This document shows, one piece after another, positions 9,092 to 18,024 of a stretch of DNA of 64,000 nucleotides. The notes under the pieces are model-generated. The model worked only from the letters and a program-made list of their open reading frames with translations. It had not been told where the DNA came from and did not search any database. Location of the stretch: positions 62,001 to 126,000 of the forward strand of contig NZ_RAPQ01000013.1 of NCBI RefSeq assembly GCF_003610555.1, read 5' to 3'. The number at the start of each line of letters is the position of its first letter. The first letter of the stretch is position 1. The DNA is from Marinifilum flexuosum (GTDB lineage: Bacteria > Bacteroidota > Bacteroidia > Bacteroidales > Marinifilaceae). The position numbers and the translations under genes were made by a program.

Positions 9092-10660
9092 TTATTTCTT
9101 ATGCAAAATCTCGATAAATGGATTGAAGTAGTTGCTTCCTTTTTCCACAACACCATCTAAACCTTTACCACCATCTAAAGGACGCTTGATGTCAGCGAAA
9201 ATTCCTTTTTCAAGAGCGGTAAACAATCCTTCTTTCTCAATCTTTTCAACCAATTCAGTTGCATCATCAAGAACCTTGGCAGCTCTCTGACGGATGATAC
9301 CACCTTCTTTGAATTCCATTTCATCGCCAATGCTCTTCATGTTGCTGAAGATGTACTTGGCATTTTCAATAGAAAGGTATCTGTCAGACATGAAAGGAGT
9401 GTGAATTGCTTCTGTTAGCATACCAAGCAATTGAATTCCTTGTCCTGTCCAAATTGAAATCTGGTTGAACAATGCATCCTGAACATTTCCTTTGAAAATG
9501 TTACCAGTCATAAATTTCGTTGGAGGCATATATTTTAGAGGAGCTTTCGGGAAGATCTCTCTAATCATTTGTGCTTGCGCAAGCTCATAAAGGAAACCAT
9601 TCTCCAAATCAGGAGTCATTTCGAATGCGTGCCCAAGTCCCATTTGTTCTTCAGGTAAACCTGCTACCAATGCCAACTGCTCGTTAATAAAGTCAGAAGC
9701 CAATACAGTGTGAGCCTCATCAAAAGCATCTGCAGTAGTCAGGTAGTTATCTTCACCAGTGTTAATGATTACACCAGCAAAACCATTTAATAATCTTGAG
9801 AAGTACTGGTCAACAATTGTACGCTGCATGTTGATATCGCGGAAAAGGATTCCGTAAAGTGCATCGTTCAACATTACATCCAAACCTTCCAAAGCACCCA
9901 TTGCTGCAATTTCAGGCATACACAATCCAGAACAGTAGTTACACAAACGGATGTATTTGCCTTCTTCCTCACCTACCTTATCAAGCGCTGCACGCATGAT
10001 ACGGAAGTTTTCCTGAGTAGCAACAGTACCACCGAAACCTTCAGTAGTCGCACCGTAAGGAACGTAGTCAAGTAATGACTGACCAGTTGTACGGATTACA
10101 GCGATAATATCAGCTCCCTGGCGTGCTGCAGCTTCAGCCTGAATAACATCTTCGTAAATGTTACCGGTTGCTACAATTACATACAAGTAAGGTTTTGGAC
10201 CTTCACCAATTGTATTAAGGTAATTATCTCTCTTCGCTTTACGTTCTCTGATTTTTGTGATATTCTCATCAACAAATGGCTGAATCGCATTCTTAATATC
10301 TTCAGCAGGACGAACCGGAAGAGTAGTGATATCCAATTCTCCTTCAGCAATCTTTTCAGCAATTTGCTGTGGATTCAAGCCTGTTTCAAGAACAGCATTA
10401 CCAATGAAGAACATTACCCCTTCACTTAATACTCCTTTATCCTTGATAGAATCAACCACCACGTTTGGAAGTGGCACCTCGTTGTTATCAACTCCATCGA
10501 TTCCTAACAAACGACACAAAGTACGCTCAACAGCAACGGTTGAGTAGTTGTCTACGAATTTCTGAACATCGTCTGCAATTCGTTTAGACACCTCTTTGGC
10601 GTGTCCAACTTTTTCAAAGTCAAGACCTAGTTTACTCCTTTGCATATTCAATTTATCCAT
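9092..10660 (-). CDS. kamD: Lysine 5,6-aminomutase, alpha subunit
   Basis: A 522-residue KamD, full length for the family. It has the characteristic start KLGLDFEKVGHAKEVSKRIADD and the TIM-barrel body with EGFGGTVATQENFRIMRAALD and LCNYCSGLCMPEIAAMGALEG. It forms the catalytic barrel over the B12 and PLP carried by KamE. It shares a single base with the end of kamC (stop/start overlap at 10660), indicating translational coupling between the MutS-like protein and the mutase. It acts second in lysine fermentation, after lysine 2,3-aminomutase. Confidence 0.95.
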   Translation of the reverse strand: MDKLNMQRSKLGLDFEKVGHAKEVSKRIADDVQKFVDNYSTVAVERTLCRLLGIDGVDNNEVPLPNVVVDSIKDKGVLSEGVMFFIGNAVLETGLNPQQIAEKIAEGELDITTLPVRPAEDIKNAIQPFVDENITKIRERKAKRDNYLNTIGEGPKPYLYVIVATGNIYEDVIQAEAAARQGADIIAVIRTTGQSLLDYVPYGATTEGFGGTVATQENFRIMRAALDKVGEEEGKYIRLCNYCSGLCMPEIAAMGALEGLDVMLNDALYGILFRDINMQRTIVDQYFSRLLNGFAGVIINTGEDNYLTTADAFDEAHTVLASDFINEQLALVAGLPEEQMGLGHAFEMTPDLENGFLYELAQAQMIREIFPKAPLKYMPPTKFMTGNIFKGNVQDALFNQISIWTGQGIQLLGMLTEAIHTPFMSDRYLSIENAKYIFSNMKSIGDEMEFKEGGIIRQRAAKVLDDATELVEKIEKEGLFTALEKGIFADIKRPLDGGKGLDGVVEKGSNYFNPFIEILHKK

Positions 10661-12081
10661 TATAAAATTTCTTCCTTGCTAGCCTTCTTATTCAATTGGT
10701 TTTGTGCTCCTTCAACAATCTCTTTGCTGATTCCCAGTAAAGAGGCAATTCGCAGCGCTTCGTGAGGAACTTCCCCTGTATTATCCTCCACCAATGAATA
10801 ATCCATGTAACTGTTTATATTCTTTTGGGTAATGATTTTATCACCCAAATCCTTATCCAGACCTTTCACCCGTAGTTTTCTGAAATAAGAATTTAATCCA
10901 CTATAGTGAGTGGTAATCACACTTCTGATATTGTTCTGATAGAAGATATCAGCAACGGCATTCACAATTGCCAAGCCTTCTACCGGATTTGTTGTTCTCG
11001 CCAGTTCATCAACCAGAATCAACACATTGCTGTGCTTTTTCGATTCCTCAACCATTTTGCTCACGTTCATCATTTCTGATGCAAAAGATGATAAGCCACT
11101 TAGTTCTGATTGCTCATCGCCTACCGAAAGTAATACCTGGTCTACCAAACTGATTTGCGCTGATGTGGCAGGAACAAAGAACCCAAATTGACACAGATAC
11201 TGGCAAAGAGTCAATGTTTTTAACACGACTGTTTTGCCTGCCATATTCGCACCTGTAATCAAACAAACAGATTTCTGCAACTCAATGTCAATTGCCTGAT
11301 ATTGCTTGTTCTGTTTTTCAAGTTCATGCTTAACCATTGGGTGAAACATCCCAATGTAGCTTGTGCTTTCTTTGACCAATTCCGGTCTGTTAAAATTCAG
11401 TTGAATTGCCTGCATTGCCTTTGCAATCAACAAGTCCAAATGAGCAAGTTTTTTGATGGCAATCTCCAAATCGCTTGCAAAGCTTCGAATCTTGGTACAG
11501 ATTTCTTCACGAACTTTCGACTCAATTTCCTGAGCTTTGCAGAACAAGTCTTCCAACTTGATGTCTGAATCTCCGTTCGTTGATTTGGCAACTCTCAATT
11601 CTTTTCTTGCTTCTGCCAGTTCCAATGAATAATCATCGTAGATGTAGAAAGAAGGGATTCCGGTATTTTGCGGGTCAAGAATTTCAATTAAACCACTAAG
11701 GTTTGGCAATTCAATCACCACCTGTTTCAATTCCTTTTGCAGATTTAAAACCCCGTGACAATTCATTGCAAATGATTTGATTTCAAACAACTCAACATCA
11801 TCTAAAACCAGGTTACTTTTCAAATTGTCAACACTACCACGAATCTCTCTCAGGTGAGACTGTTTGGATTGAATATCTGAGATTACCCTTTGATCGGCCT
11901 TTACAGCTTGTATGATTTGATCAAGCAAGCCATACTCAATATTCAGTTCAGCTTCGGAACAGAACATATCAGTATCCATGAGAAATCTTTTTCCCATTGG
12001 TGATTTCAAATCCAACTCTTCAGCCAGATATTGTAATCCTTTAATTTCTGATATTGCTTTACGAAACTGCATCTGCTCCAA
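10660..12081 (-). CDS. kamC: MutS-like ATPase of the lysine aminomutase cluster (KamC type)
   Basis: A 473-residue protein whose C-terminal ~200 residues are a MutS-type ABC ATPase: Walker A TGANMAGKT (~276-284), signature region SELSGLSSFASEM, and Walker B LILVDELART (~354-363). It lacks the mismatch-recognition and connector domains of true MutS; the N-terminal half is a helical core/lever-like region. It is sandwiched between kamB and kamD with overlaps on both sides (23 nt and 1 nt). MutS-related proteins recur beside B12/PLP aminomutases for lysine and ornithine, so a role in reactivating or assembling the aminomutase is inferred; DNA repair is unlikely. An in-frame Met at residue 4 is an alternative start. 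Confidence 0.8.
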   Translation of the reverse strand: MEQMQFRKAISEIKGLQYLAEELDLKSPMGKRFLMDTDMFCSEAELNIEYGLLDQIIQAVKADQRVISDIQSKQSHLREIRGSVDNLKSNLVLDDVELFEIKSFAMNCHGVLNLQKELKQVVIELPNLSGLIEILDPQNTGIPSFYIYDDYSLELAEARKELRVAKSTNGDSDIKLEDLFCKAQEIESKVREEICTKIRSFASDLEIAIKKLAHLDLLIAKAMQAIQLNFNRPELVKESTSYIGMFHPMVKHELEKQNKQYQAIDIELQKSVCLITGANMAGKTVVLKTLTLCQYLCQFGFFVPATSAQISLVDQVLLSVGDEQSELSGLSSFASEMMNVSKMVEESKKHSNVLILVDELARTTNPVEGLAIVNAVADIFYQNNIRSVITTHYSGLNSYFRKLRVKGLDKDLGDKIITQKNINSYMDYSLVEDNTGEVPHEALRIASLLGISKEIVEGAQNQLNKKASKEEIL

Positions 12082-13087
12082 CTATTTTCTTTACATCGTA
12101 AACCGGCACTTGTAGTTTTGATTCCAAAGCCAGTTGTAATTCTTCTGAATTTAACTTGTAACCATCTGGCGAAACCGGATTAATGGTAATCGCCAACAAA
12201 TTGGTTTTATCTAACACCTGAATTCTACCACCTCTTTTTACAAAGGCATAGTAGGTTTCAGGATTTGCAAAGACTCTTGTAAAGTCCCTGGTAATTAATT
12301 TGATTTCACTTACCTGCTTTTGATTTTTCAGGAAATCCAAAAACTGATCAGTTATTGCTCCACTCACAAAAAAATCGGTACCATACTGAAACAGTTGGTC
12401 CTTTCTATTTTTGATCATCATTACAGAGGCAATACCTGTATCCTTTATCTCTCCTTCTTCATCTATGGCCCAAATGCCATTTTCAATGCCTCTCAGTTTT
12501 GTTTTCAAGTCGGATTCAATTTCAGGTAACTGAATCAAATCATACACATATTGTGTTTTGAACACCAACTGGGGAATATTTGCCGATAAGGCTGCTCCAG
12601 TTGCCAGAATCATGGCCTCTGTAACAGCAGGAGATCCCAAACTCTTGCGCGATAATGCACCGTCTACAATCGTAAGGTCAACACCCTTTGTTTTCAAATC
12701 AGCAATCAACCTGATAATCTCAGTATTGTTTGCAGGTCCTGACAACATCACTTTCCCGGGATGAATTGCTTTTGCCGTCACCAATCTTCCCAAACTTGTG
12801 GTTTGGTTGGAAACATCAACAACTTCTGAAAACAGTCTGCGTTTGGCATAGTGAATTTCGGAAGTTACGAACATCATTCCTTCGCTTAGTTCTATCTCAG
12901 GCTTATGTGTTTGTGTGACTTGATCACGGTTTTCACCGTCGATACCAATGGAAGTCAAAGCAATTTGTTTATGGCTGTCCCTTAATCGGGACAGCACATA
13001 ATTCAAACACTCGGTTTTCCCGGTATTCTTTTCAAGTCCAACAATCGAAAGACTTTTATATTTTTTTATGTCCTTAAGAAAGGGCAT
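12059..13087 (-). CDS. kamB: P-loop protein of the lysine aminomutase cluster (KamB type)
   Basis: A 342-residue protein with an N-terminal P-loop VGLEKNTGKTE (residues 16-26). A middle part resembles a dethiobiotin-synthase/MobB-like NTPase fold (GPANNTEIIRLIADLKTKGVDLTIVDGAL). The C-terminal third has no recognisable motif. It overlaps kamA by 14 nt and kamC by 23 nt, so all three are probably made together. Homologues sit beside kamDE and ornithine aminomutase genes and are thought to be part of a reactivation system for the B12 enzyme. That function is inference from context and family lore, not shown by residues here. Confidence 0.75.
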   Translation of the reverse strand: MPFLKDIKKYKSLSIVGLEKNTGKTECLNYVLSRLRDSHKQIALTSIGIDGENRDQVTQTHKPEIELSEGMMFVTSEIHYAKRRLFSEVVDVSNQTTSLGRLVTAKAIHPGKVMLSGPANNTEIIRLIADLKTKGVDLTIVDGALSRKSLGSPAVTEAMILATGAALSANIPQLVFKTQYVYDLIQLPEIESDLKTKLRGIENGIWAIDEEGEIKDTGIASVMMIKNRKDQLFQYGTDFFVSGAITDQFLDFLKNQKQVSEIKLITRDFTRVFANPETYYAFVKRGGRIQVLDKTNLLAITINPVSPDGYKLNSEELQLALESKLQVPVYDVKKIVGADAVS

Positions 13088-14333
13088 CTTCCTTTTTGTT
13101 TCTTTCTTTTCTTGCCAGGTGATCTGGTTCTATCGATAATTTCTCACCATGTAATAATGAGGCAACACCTTCACGTTTATCATTCAAACATTCCGGACAA
13201 GTACAATTACCTTCATAGTGAGTAGGCTCAGTATAGGTTGTAATTACCCCTTCGAAGTTTCTCAACACCACTTTACCAGGACTTTGTGAAACTACATATT
13301 GAGGCATTACTGGAGTTTTACCTCCTCCACCTGGAGCATCAACAACGAAAGTTGGCACAGCAAAACCAGAAGTATGACCACGAAGGTTCTCAATAATCTC
13401 GATACCTTTCGACACTGGTGTTCTAAAGTGCTCTAATCCCATTGAAAGGTCGCACTGGTAAATATAGTATGGACGAATTCGGTTCAACACCAGTTTGTGC
13501 ATTAATTTTTTCATTACATGAACACAATCGTTTACACCTCTCAATAATACTGATTGATTACCCAATGGCACACCTGCATTTGCCAAACGTGCAACAGCTT
13601 CTTCCGCCTCAGGAGTAATTTCATTTGAATGATTAAAGTGAGTATTCAACCAAACTGGATGATACTTCTTCAACATATTCACTAAACCATCAGTAATACG
13701 TTGTGGCAATACAACAGGTGTACGACTACCAATACGGATAATTTCAACATGAGGAATATCTCTCAAACGGCTAATGATGTATTCTAATTTATCATCGCTG
13801 ATCAATAAAGCATCACCACCAGAAAGAACAACATCACGAACTTGTGGAGTATTTGCAATGTATTCAATTGCTTTCTCGATATTATCTTGTGGAGTTGAAG
13901 CATCTGACTGACCTGCAAAACGACGACGAGTACAGTGACGACAATACATTGAACACATATCAGTAATCAAGAACAACACACGATCCGGATAACGGTGAGT
14001 CAATCCTGGAACTGGTGAGTCCTCATCCTCATGTAATGGATCCAATAGATCAGCATCTGCCTTATGAACCTCTGCTGCAGTAGGAATCGCTTGCTTACGA
14101 ACAGGACAATTTGGATTTTCAGGATCAATCAAAGTCAAATAGTATGGTGTAATTGCCATACGCAAAGTTGCCAATGATTTTTTAACTCCTTCTTCTTCTT
14201 CCTCTGTAAGGTGAACATATTTCTTTAGTTGCTCTAAAGTTTCAATACGGTTTCTCACCTGCCATTTCCAATCGTTCCACTGAATGTCGGTTACCTCTGG
14301 AAATAATTCTTTTCTTCTACTGTTGTTAGCCAT
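13074..14333 (-). CDS. kamA: L-lysine 2,3-aminomutase (radical SAM, PLP)
   Basis: A 419-residue KamA. The radical-SAM cluster motif C-x3-C-x2-C is CSMYCRHC (Cys127, 131, 134). The SAM-binding SGGDALL follows at ~171. The PLP lysine is Lys339 in APGGGGKTPV, with substrate-binding aspartates in YQCDLS (295) and VVDAPG (332), all at the positions known for the clostridial enzyme. The C-terminal NCTCPECL cysteines are the expected zinc ligands. It converts L-lysine to L-beta-lysine, the first step of the pathway. Its start codon overlaps the kdd stop by one base. EpmB-like and beta-lysine-osmolyte roles are unlikely because the whole fermentation set is contiguous. Confidence 0.96.
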   Translation of the reverse strand: MANNSRRKELFPEVTDIQWNDWKWQVRNRIETLEQLKKYVHLTEEEEEGVKKSLATLRMAITPYYLTLIDPENPNCPVRKQAIPTAAEVHKADADLLDPLHEDEDSPVPGLTHRYPDRVLFLITDMCSMYCRHCTRRRFAGQSDASTPQDNIEKAIEYIANTPQVRDVVLSGGDALLISDDKLEYIISRLRDIPHVEIIRIGSRTPVVLPQRITDGLVNMLKKYHPVWLNTHFNHSNEITPEAEEAVARLANAGVPLGNQSVLLRGVNDCVHVMKKLMHKLVLNRIRPYYIYQCDLSMGLEHFRTPVSKGIEIIENLRGHTSGFAVPTFVVDAPGGGGKTPVMPQYVVSQSPGKVVLRNFEGVITTYTEPTHYEGNCTCPECLNDKREGVASLLHGEKLSIEPDHLARKERNKKEDALS

Positions 14334-15367
14334 TACACGTATAATTTTTCGAACAACTCTCTAATTCCTTCTGATTTTCTAATAATATCTAAAGTTAGGT
14401 CGGCATGCCCAATTGCATATCCATTACCTACAATCATGTCAACATCTTTACCAACACCTTCAGCTCCTAAAGCAGCCTTAGTAAATGATGTAGCCATTGA
14501 GAAGAAGTAAACGCACCCTCTGTCTTTAGTGATCAAGATTGATGACATCTCGGTTGAAGCAACATTCACGTTGTTAATTACAACATCACATCCTTCTTCA
14601 CCAGCAATTTCAGTAACTCTTGTGTAAACATCCATTACATCCGTTGCATCACCAACAAGTACTTCGTGAGCCAATCCAAGATCCTTAATACGCTGTGCAT
14701 TCTCTTCAGAATACTCTACAACGATAACTTTTCCTTTAGGACCAACTTTTTCCATAGCCTGGTAGCAGCAAAGCACACCCGATTTACCACCACCACCGAT
14801 GATACAAACCGTGTCGCCTTCCTTAACCAAACGATCAACCTGAGCAGGAGCACCAGCAACATCTAAAGCTGCCAAAGCTAATTTTTCAGGAATATCAGTT
14901 GGAAGAACTGCATACAAACCACTCTCGAATAAAATTGCTTCTGCATCAACATCAACCTGATCATTAGAAACATTAATATTCTTGATTTTATTAATTTTTA
15001 AAGGAGTTAATGAAAGAGATACCAAAGTTGCAATCTTATCACCAACCTTTAAATTCTGATTTGGGAAATTAGGGCCAACCTCTTTGATGGTACCAATCAA
15101 CATTCCACCAGAACCTGTAACAGGGTTTTGCATTTTACCTCTCTCGCCAACAATAGAAAGAATCATTTCTTCCATTTTAGCGGTATCAGCATCGCAAGCA
15201 CCTTTGATCTGAGTAAAACTTGCAGAATCAATATTCAAAGTCTGAACATCAATCAACAATTCATTGTCGTAAATCGACATTGTGTTATCCAACTTTTGAG
15301 CTGGCTGTGGAAGAGTACCTTTTGGTTCAAGTACCCTGTGAGTTCCGTATTTATTTCCTTTGTTCAT
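14333..15367 (-). CDS. kdd: L-erythro-3,5-diaminohexanoate dehydrogenase
   Basis: A 344-residue Kdd with the family start NKGNKYGTHRVLEPKG and a medium-chain-dehydrogenase-like NAD-binding domain containing VCIIGGGGKSGVLC (~186-199). The GSGGMLIGTI and IVVEYSEENAQRIKDLGLA segments also match. It oxidatively deaminates 3,5-diaminohexanoate to 3-keto-5-aminohexanoate, making NAD(P)H and ammonium. It lies 77 nt after kce and directly overlaps kamA. The assignment is strong because kdd is found almost only in lysine fermentation clusters. Confidence 0.94.
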   Translation of the reverse strand: MNKGNKYGTHRVLEPKGTLPQPAQKLDNTMSIYDNELLIDVQTLNIDSASFTQIKGACDADTAKMEEMILSIVGERGKMQNPVTGSGGMLIGTIKEVGPNFPNQNLKVGDKIATLVSLSLTPLKINKIKNINVSNDQVDVDAEAILFESGLYAVLPTDIPEKLALAALDVAGAPAQVDRLVKEGDTVCIIGGGGKSGVLCCYQAMEKVGPKGKVIVVEYSEENAQRIKDLGLAHEVLVGDATDVMDVYTRVTEIAGEEGCDVVINNVNVASTEMSSILITKDRGCVYFFSMATSFTKAALGAEGVGKDVDMIVGNGYAIGHADLTLDIIRKSEGIRELFEKLYV

Positions 15368-15444
15368 TTTTATATTATAAAAGCTCTTGGCAGTTAGCCA
15401 TTAATTATTTACATCATATAAATCGCTAAAAGCCATGGGCATTT

Positions 15445-16269
15445 TTATCTTTGTTTCAATCCTAAAATTTCTCTTGCCTCAGTTGGATTAGCAATTTCGC
15501 GACCTAATTCTTTAGCCAAACGAACCACTTTCTCAACCAATTGACCATTCGATTCTGCAACTTGACCTTTAGCAATCATTGTATTGTCTTCGAATCCTAC
15601 ACGAACGTGACCTCCATCGATGATAGCAGCAACAGCCAATGGGAATTCAAAACGTCCAATTCCTGCAACAGTATATGTAGCATCCGCAGGGATACTTTCA
15701 CGCAAGAAAACAAAATCACGAAGTGTACCGGAAATACCTCCATTTACACCCATTACAAAATCAAAATGCATTGGCGACTGAATGAATCCCTTCTTGTGTA
15801 GACGAAGTGCCATATCAATCATTGATTTATCGAACACTTCCAACTCAGGCTTAATGCCTCTTTCGATCATCTTTTCACCGAAGTATTTGATTGTATTTTC
15901 GGTATTTTCGAAAATTTCATCTCCACCAAAATTCAATGTACCGCAATCCAAAGTTGCCATTTCCGGATTTAACTCTGTTGGCTGCAATCTTTCATCATTG
16001 CTCATCCCAACAGCTCCACCAGTTGATGGCTGAATGATTACATCTGGATATTTAGCATGAATTGCATCCATAACCGCTTTAAAGCGATCTTTACTTTGAG
16101 TAGGCGTACCATCATCTTCACGAACATGAAGGTGAATAATACTTGCACCAGCTTCGTAAGCTAAACCTGCTTCACGAACACATTCTTCAATAGTATAAGG
16201 CACATTAGGATTGTGCTCTTTGGTAACTTCAGCGCCGCAAATAGCAGCCGTGATGATCAATTTTTCCAT
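15445..16269 (-). CDS. kce: 3-keto-5-aminohexanoate cleavage enzyme
   Basis: A 274-residue BKACE-family enzyme. The zinc-binding HLHVR places His46 and His48; the third ligand is probably the Glu near 227 in VRVGFED. The N-terminus LIITAAICGAEVTKEHNP is typical. It condenses 3-keto-5-aminohexanoate with acetyl-CoA and cleaves it to acetoacetate plus L-3-aminobutyryl-CoA. This makes it the branch point between the butyrate route (kal, bcd) and the acetate route (ctfAB, thl). It starts 9 nt after kal. BKACE homologues act on many beta-keto acids, but the context fixes the substrate. Confidence 0.94.
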   Translation of the reverse strand: MEKLIITAAICGAEVTKEHNPNVPYTIEECVREAGLAYEAGASIIHLHVREDDGTPTQSKDRFKAVMDAIHAKYPDVIIQPSTGGAVGMSNDERLQPTELNPEMATLDCGTLNFGGDEIFENTENTIKYFGEKMIERGIKPELEVFDKSMIDMALRLHKKGFIQSPMHFDFVMGVNGGISGTLRDFVFLRESIPADATYTVAGIGRFEFPLAVAAIIDGGHVRVGFEDNTMIAKGQVAESNGQLVEKVVRLAKELGREIANPTEAREILGLKQR

Positions 16270-16278
16270 GGCAATATA

Positions 16279-16662
16279 TTATTTACGTTGACAATTTTTA
16301 GGAGTAACACATGTTCCTGTAGCACGACATACTACTACTGGTTCTTCAAGAAAATCTGCTGCCGATTCAGAGATATCAGTTCTAGGAACGATCACCTTGC
16401 GAGCTTCGAAAGTCATTTTACGACTTGAATTTCCTTCTTTAATGATTTCACCAACTGCTTCGATGTAATCACCAGCATATACAGGAGCTAAAAACTCTAC
16501 ATTTTCGTAACCTGCGAATAATCCTTCGTCACCATCACGACGGATTAATAATTCTGTTGCTACATCACCAAATAACTGAAGCATTTTTGCTCCATCAACA
16601 AGATTTCCACCATAATGTGCGTCATGAGAACTCATACGCATTCTAATCATTGCCTTTTCCAT
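16279..16662 (-). CDS. kal: 3-aminobutyryl-CoA ammonia-lyase
   Basis: A 127-residue hotdog-fold protein, the normal size for Kal. It begins with the conserved [23 protein letters not shown] and has the hotdog strand pattern [19 protein letters not shown]. It removes ammonia from L-3-aminobutyryl-CoA to give crotonyl-CoA, which bcd/etfAB reduce. Because crotonyl-CoA forms directly, no crotonase or 3-hydroxybutyryl-CoA dehydrogenase is required, in keeping with their absence from the operon. It is 14 nt downstream of ctfA and 9 nt upstream of kce. Confidence 0.93.
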   Translation of the reverse strand: MEKAMIRMRMSSHDAHYGGNLVDGAKMLQLFGDVATELLIRRDGDEGLFAGYENVEFLAPVYAGDYIEAVGEIIKEGNSSRKMTFEARKVIVPRTDISESAADFLEEPVVVCRATGTCVTPKNCQRK

Positions 16663-16676
16663 TTGTCTATATTAGT

Positions 16677-17327
16677 TTAGTTGTTGTTAACGATATAATC
16701 CACAAAAATTGAAGGAGTTCTCACCTGCTCAGGGCTAATCTCTCCAACTTCAACCATTTTTTCTGCCTCTGCAATTACCAGGTCAGCTGCCGTAGCCATC
16801 AACGGATTAAAGTTTTGAGTTGTTCCTTTGTAAATCAAGTTTCCTTGCTTATCACTAATGCTTGCACCAATCAATGCGATATCAGCACGTAAAGGTTTCT
16901 CAAGCAAATACTCCTTGCCATCTACGATTACAACTTCTTTTCCTTCAGCTATAATAGTACCTAAACCAGTAGGCGTAAGCACACCTCCCAGGCCAGATCC
17001 ACCTGAACGAACACGTTCTGCAAGCGTTCCTTGAGGGCTAAACTCAACCTCAATATCACCATTATTCATCTGCTCGATAGTTGCAGGATTGGTACCAATA
17101 TGAGAAGTGATTACCTTCTTCACTTGCTTATTAGCAATCAATTTACCAAGACCTTTATCTGCAAAAGCAGTATCATTACATATGATAGTTAAATTTTTAA
17201 CACCAGCTTTTACCAGCTGATCAACCATATTATTTGCAGTTCCTACCGACATAAAGCCTCCAATCATAAGAGTCATTTCGTCTTTTACTTTCGATACTGC
17301 TTCGTTAATTGAGATTATCTTGTTCAT
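16677..17327 (-). CDS. ctfA: Butyrate-acetoacetate CoA-transferase, alpha subunit
   Basis: A 216-residue family I CoA-transferase alpha subunit. The CoA-binding motif appears as MIGGFMSVGTANNMVDQL (~22-39), followed by VRSGGSGLGGVLTPTGLGT and the LRADIALIGASISDKQGNLIY segment. It pairs with CtfB at the other end of the operon. It is the first gene of the lysine fermentation operon, about 80 nt downstream of a -7 promoter element (17407-17414). The naming as atoD is equivalent. Confidence 0.9.
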   Translation of the reverse strand: MNKIISINEAVSKVKDEMTLMIGGFMSVGTANNMVDQLVKAGVKNLTIICNDTAFADKGLGKLIANKQVKKVITSHIGTNPATIEQMNNGDIEVEFSPQGTLAERVRSGGSGLGGVLTPTGLGTIIAEGKEVVIVDGKEYLLEKPLRADIALIGASISDKQGNLIYKGTTQNFNPLMATAADLVIAEAEKMVEVGEISPEQVRTPSIFVDYIVNNN

Positions 17328-17406
17328 CGAAATAATTTTTTGGAAGACCTCCTCAATTCCCTAATGTTTTAAGGAAAATCAGAAATCACATTGATTAATT
17401 CAATGA

Positions 17407-17414
17407 CAAAGATA
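17407..17414 (-). promoter_or_regulatory. Candidate -7 element for the lysine fermentation operon
   Basis: On the minus strand this reads TATCTTTG, a full match to the Bacteroidota -7 consensus TAnnTTTG, about 80 nt before the ctfA start codon. The best upstream TTG-like element (17444-17447) is 29 nt away, too far for a standard -33, so the promoter may need an activator or be weak. Confidence 0.5.
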
Positions 17415-17726
17415 ACGGAATATTCATTTCTTGAAAACGATTGCAAATCTTCATATTAAGACTGATTCTAAACGGAAAAATCAAGAAACACCCCTTGCGT
17501 AAAACCATTCTAAACAAGATCAAAAACGAACGATTTTTCGTTAAAAAACTCAATTATCTTGTTATATTTTTAACTATTAATCTATAATTATAACAACTAA
17601 TCATAGGTATTCGGAAAAATTAACTGCTGTAAAACATGCAATACAAAATCATTCTAAGCCTATGTTATAGAGCAGGAAGCATCAAAACAGGAAAATCAAA
17701 CTCATTTTTCAAAATCTGATCGAACA

Positions 17727-17905
17727 CTCCACTGTTGCTCTCAGTGTTCCTCCATACTTCTTTTTTTAACCACAGAGGAACACAGAGATAATTTTATTTT
17801 CAAATGGTAAGCTATTCAAGTACAGAACAACTAAAAAAGTACAAAAATCAAATACTCCACTGTGTTACTCTGTGGTTATATTTTTAAGCACGCAGAACAC
17901 AGAGT
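17727..17905. repeat. Inverted repeat family of CACAGAG-type units
   Basis: An arm at 17767-17787 (taaccacagaggaacacaga) matches the reverse complement of 17859-17878 at 18 of 20 positions across a ~70-nt spacer. Related, more diverged units occur at about 17727-17752 and 17890-17905. This looks like a small intergenic repeat element of the type dispersed in many Bacteroidota genomes. Confidence 0.65.
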
Positions 17906-18024
17906 TAAAAACAATCACATCAAGTTGCCATTCAACATATTTGAAAATCACATCAACTCGGTTGTTTTAACTACTTTTAATGCTCACAATTCAACCTTAA
18001 ATTAAACAAGCAAAACACACTTTT

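Larger units (their letters stand above)
17328..18024. other. Divergent intergenic region (697 bp) with operon promoter and repeats
   Basis: No gene was found between ctfA and the M28 peptidase. It holds the operon -7 element and a set of related CACAGAG/CTCTGTG repeats (separate entry). The rest is AT-rich sequence without further structure I can support. Confidence 0.6.

Noticed and set aside
10660-12081. MutS mismatch-repair protein
   Set aside because: Only the ATPase part matches; mismatch-recognition domains are missing and the gene is embedded in the lysine operon.
15128-15429. Plus-strand frames opposite kdd and its leader
   Set aside because: Antisense shadows of a well-identified gene.
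17727-17905. CRISPR array
   Set aside because: Units are few, inverted and irregularly spaced, and no cas gene is present.
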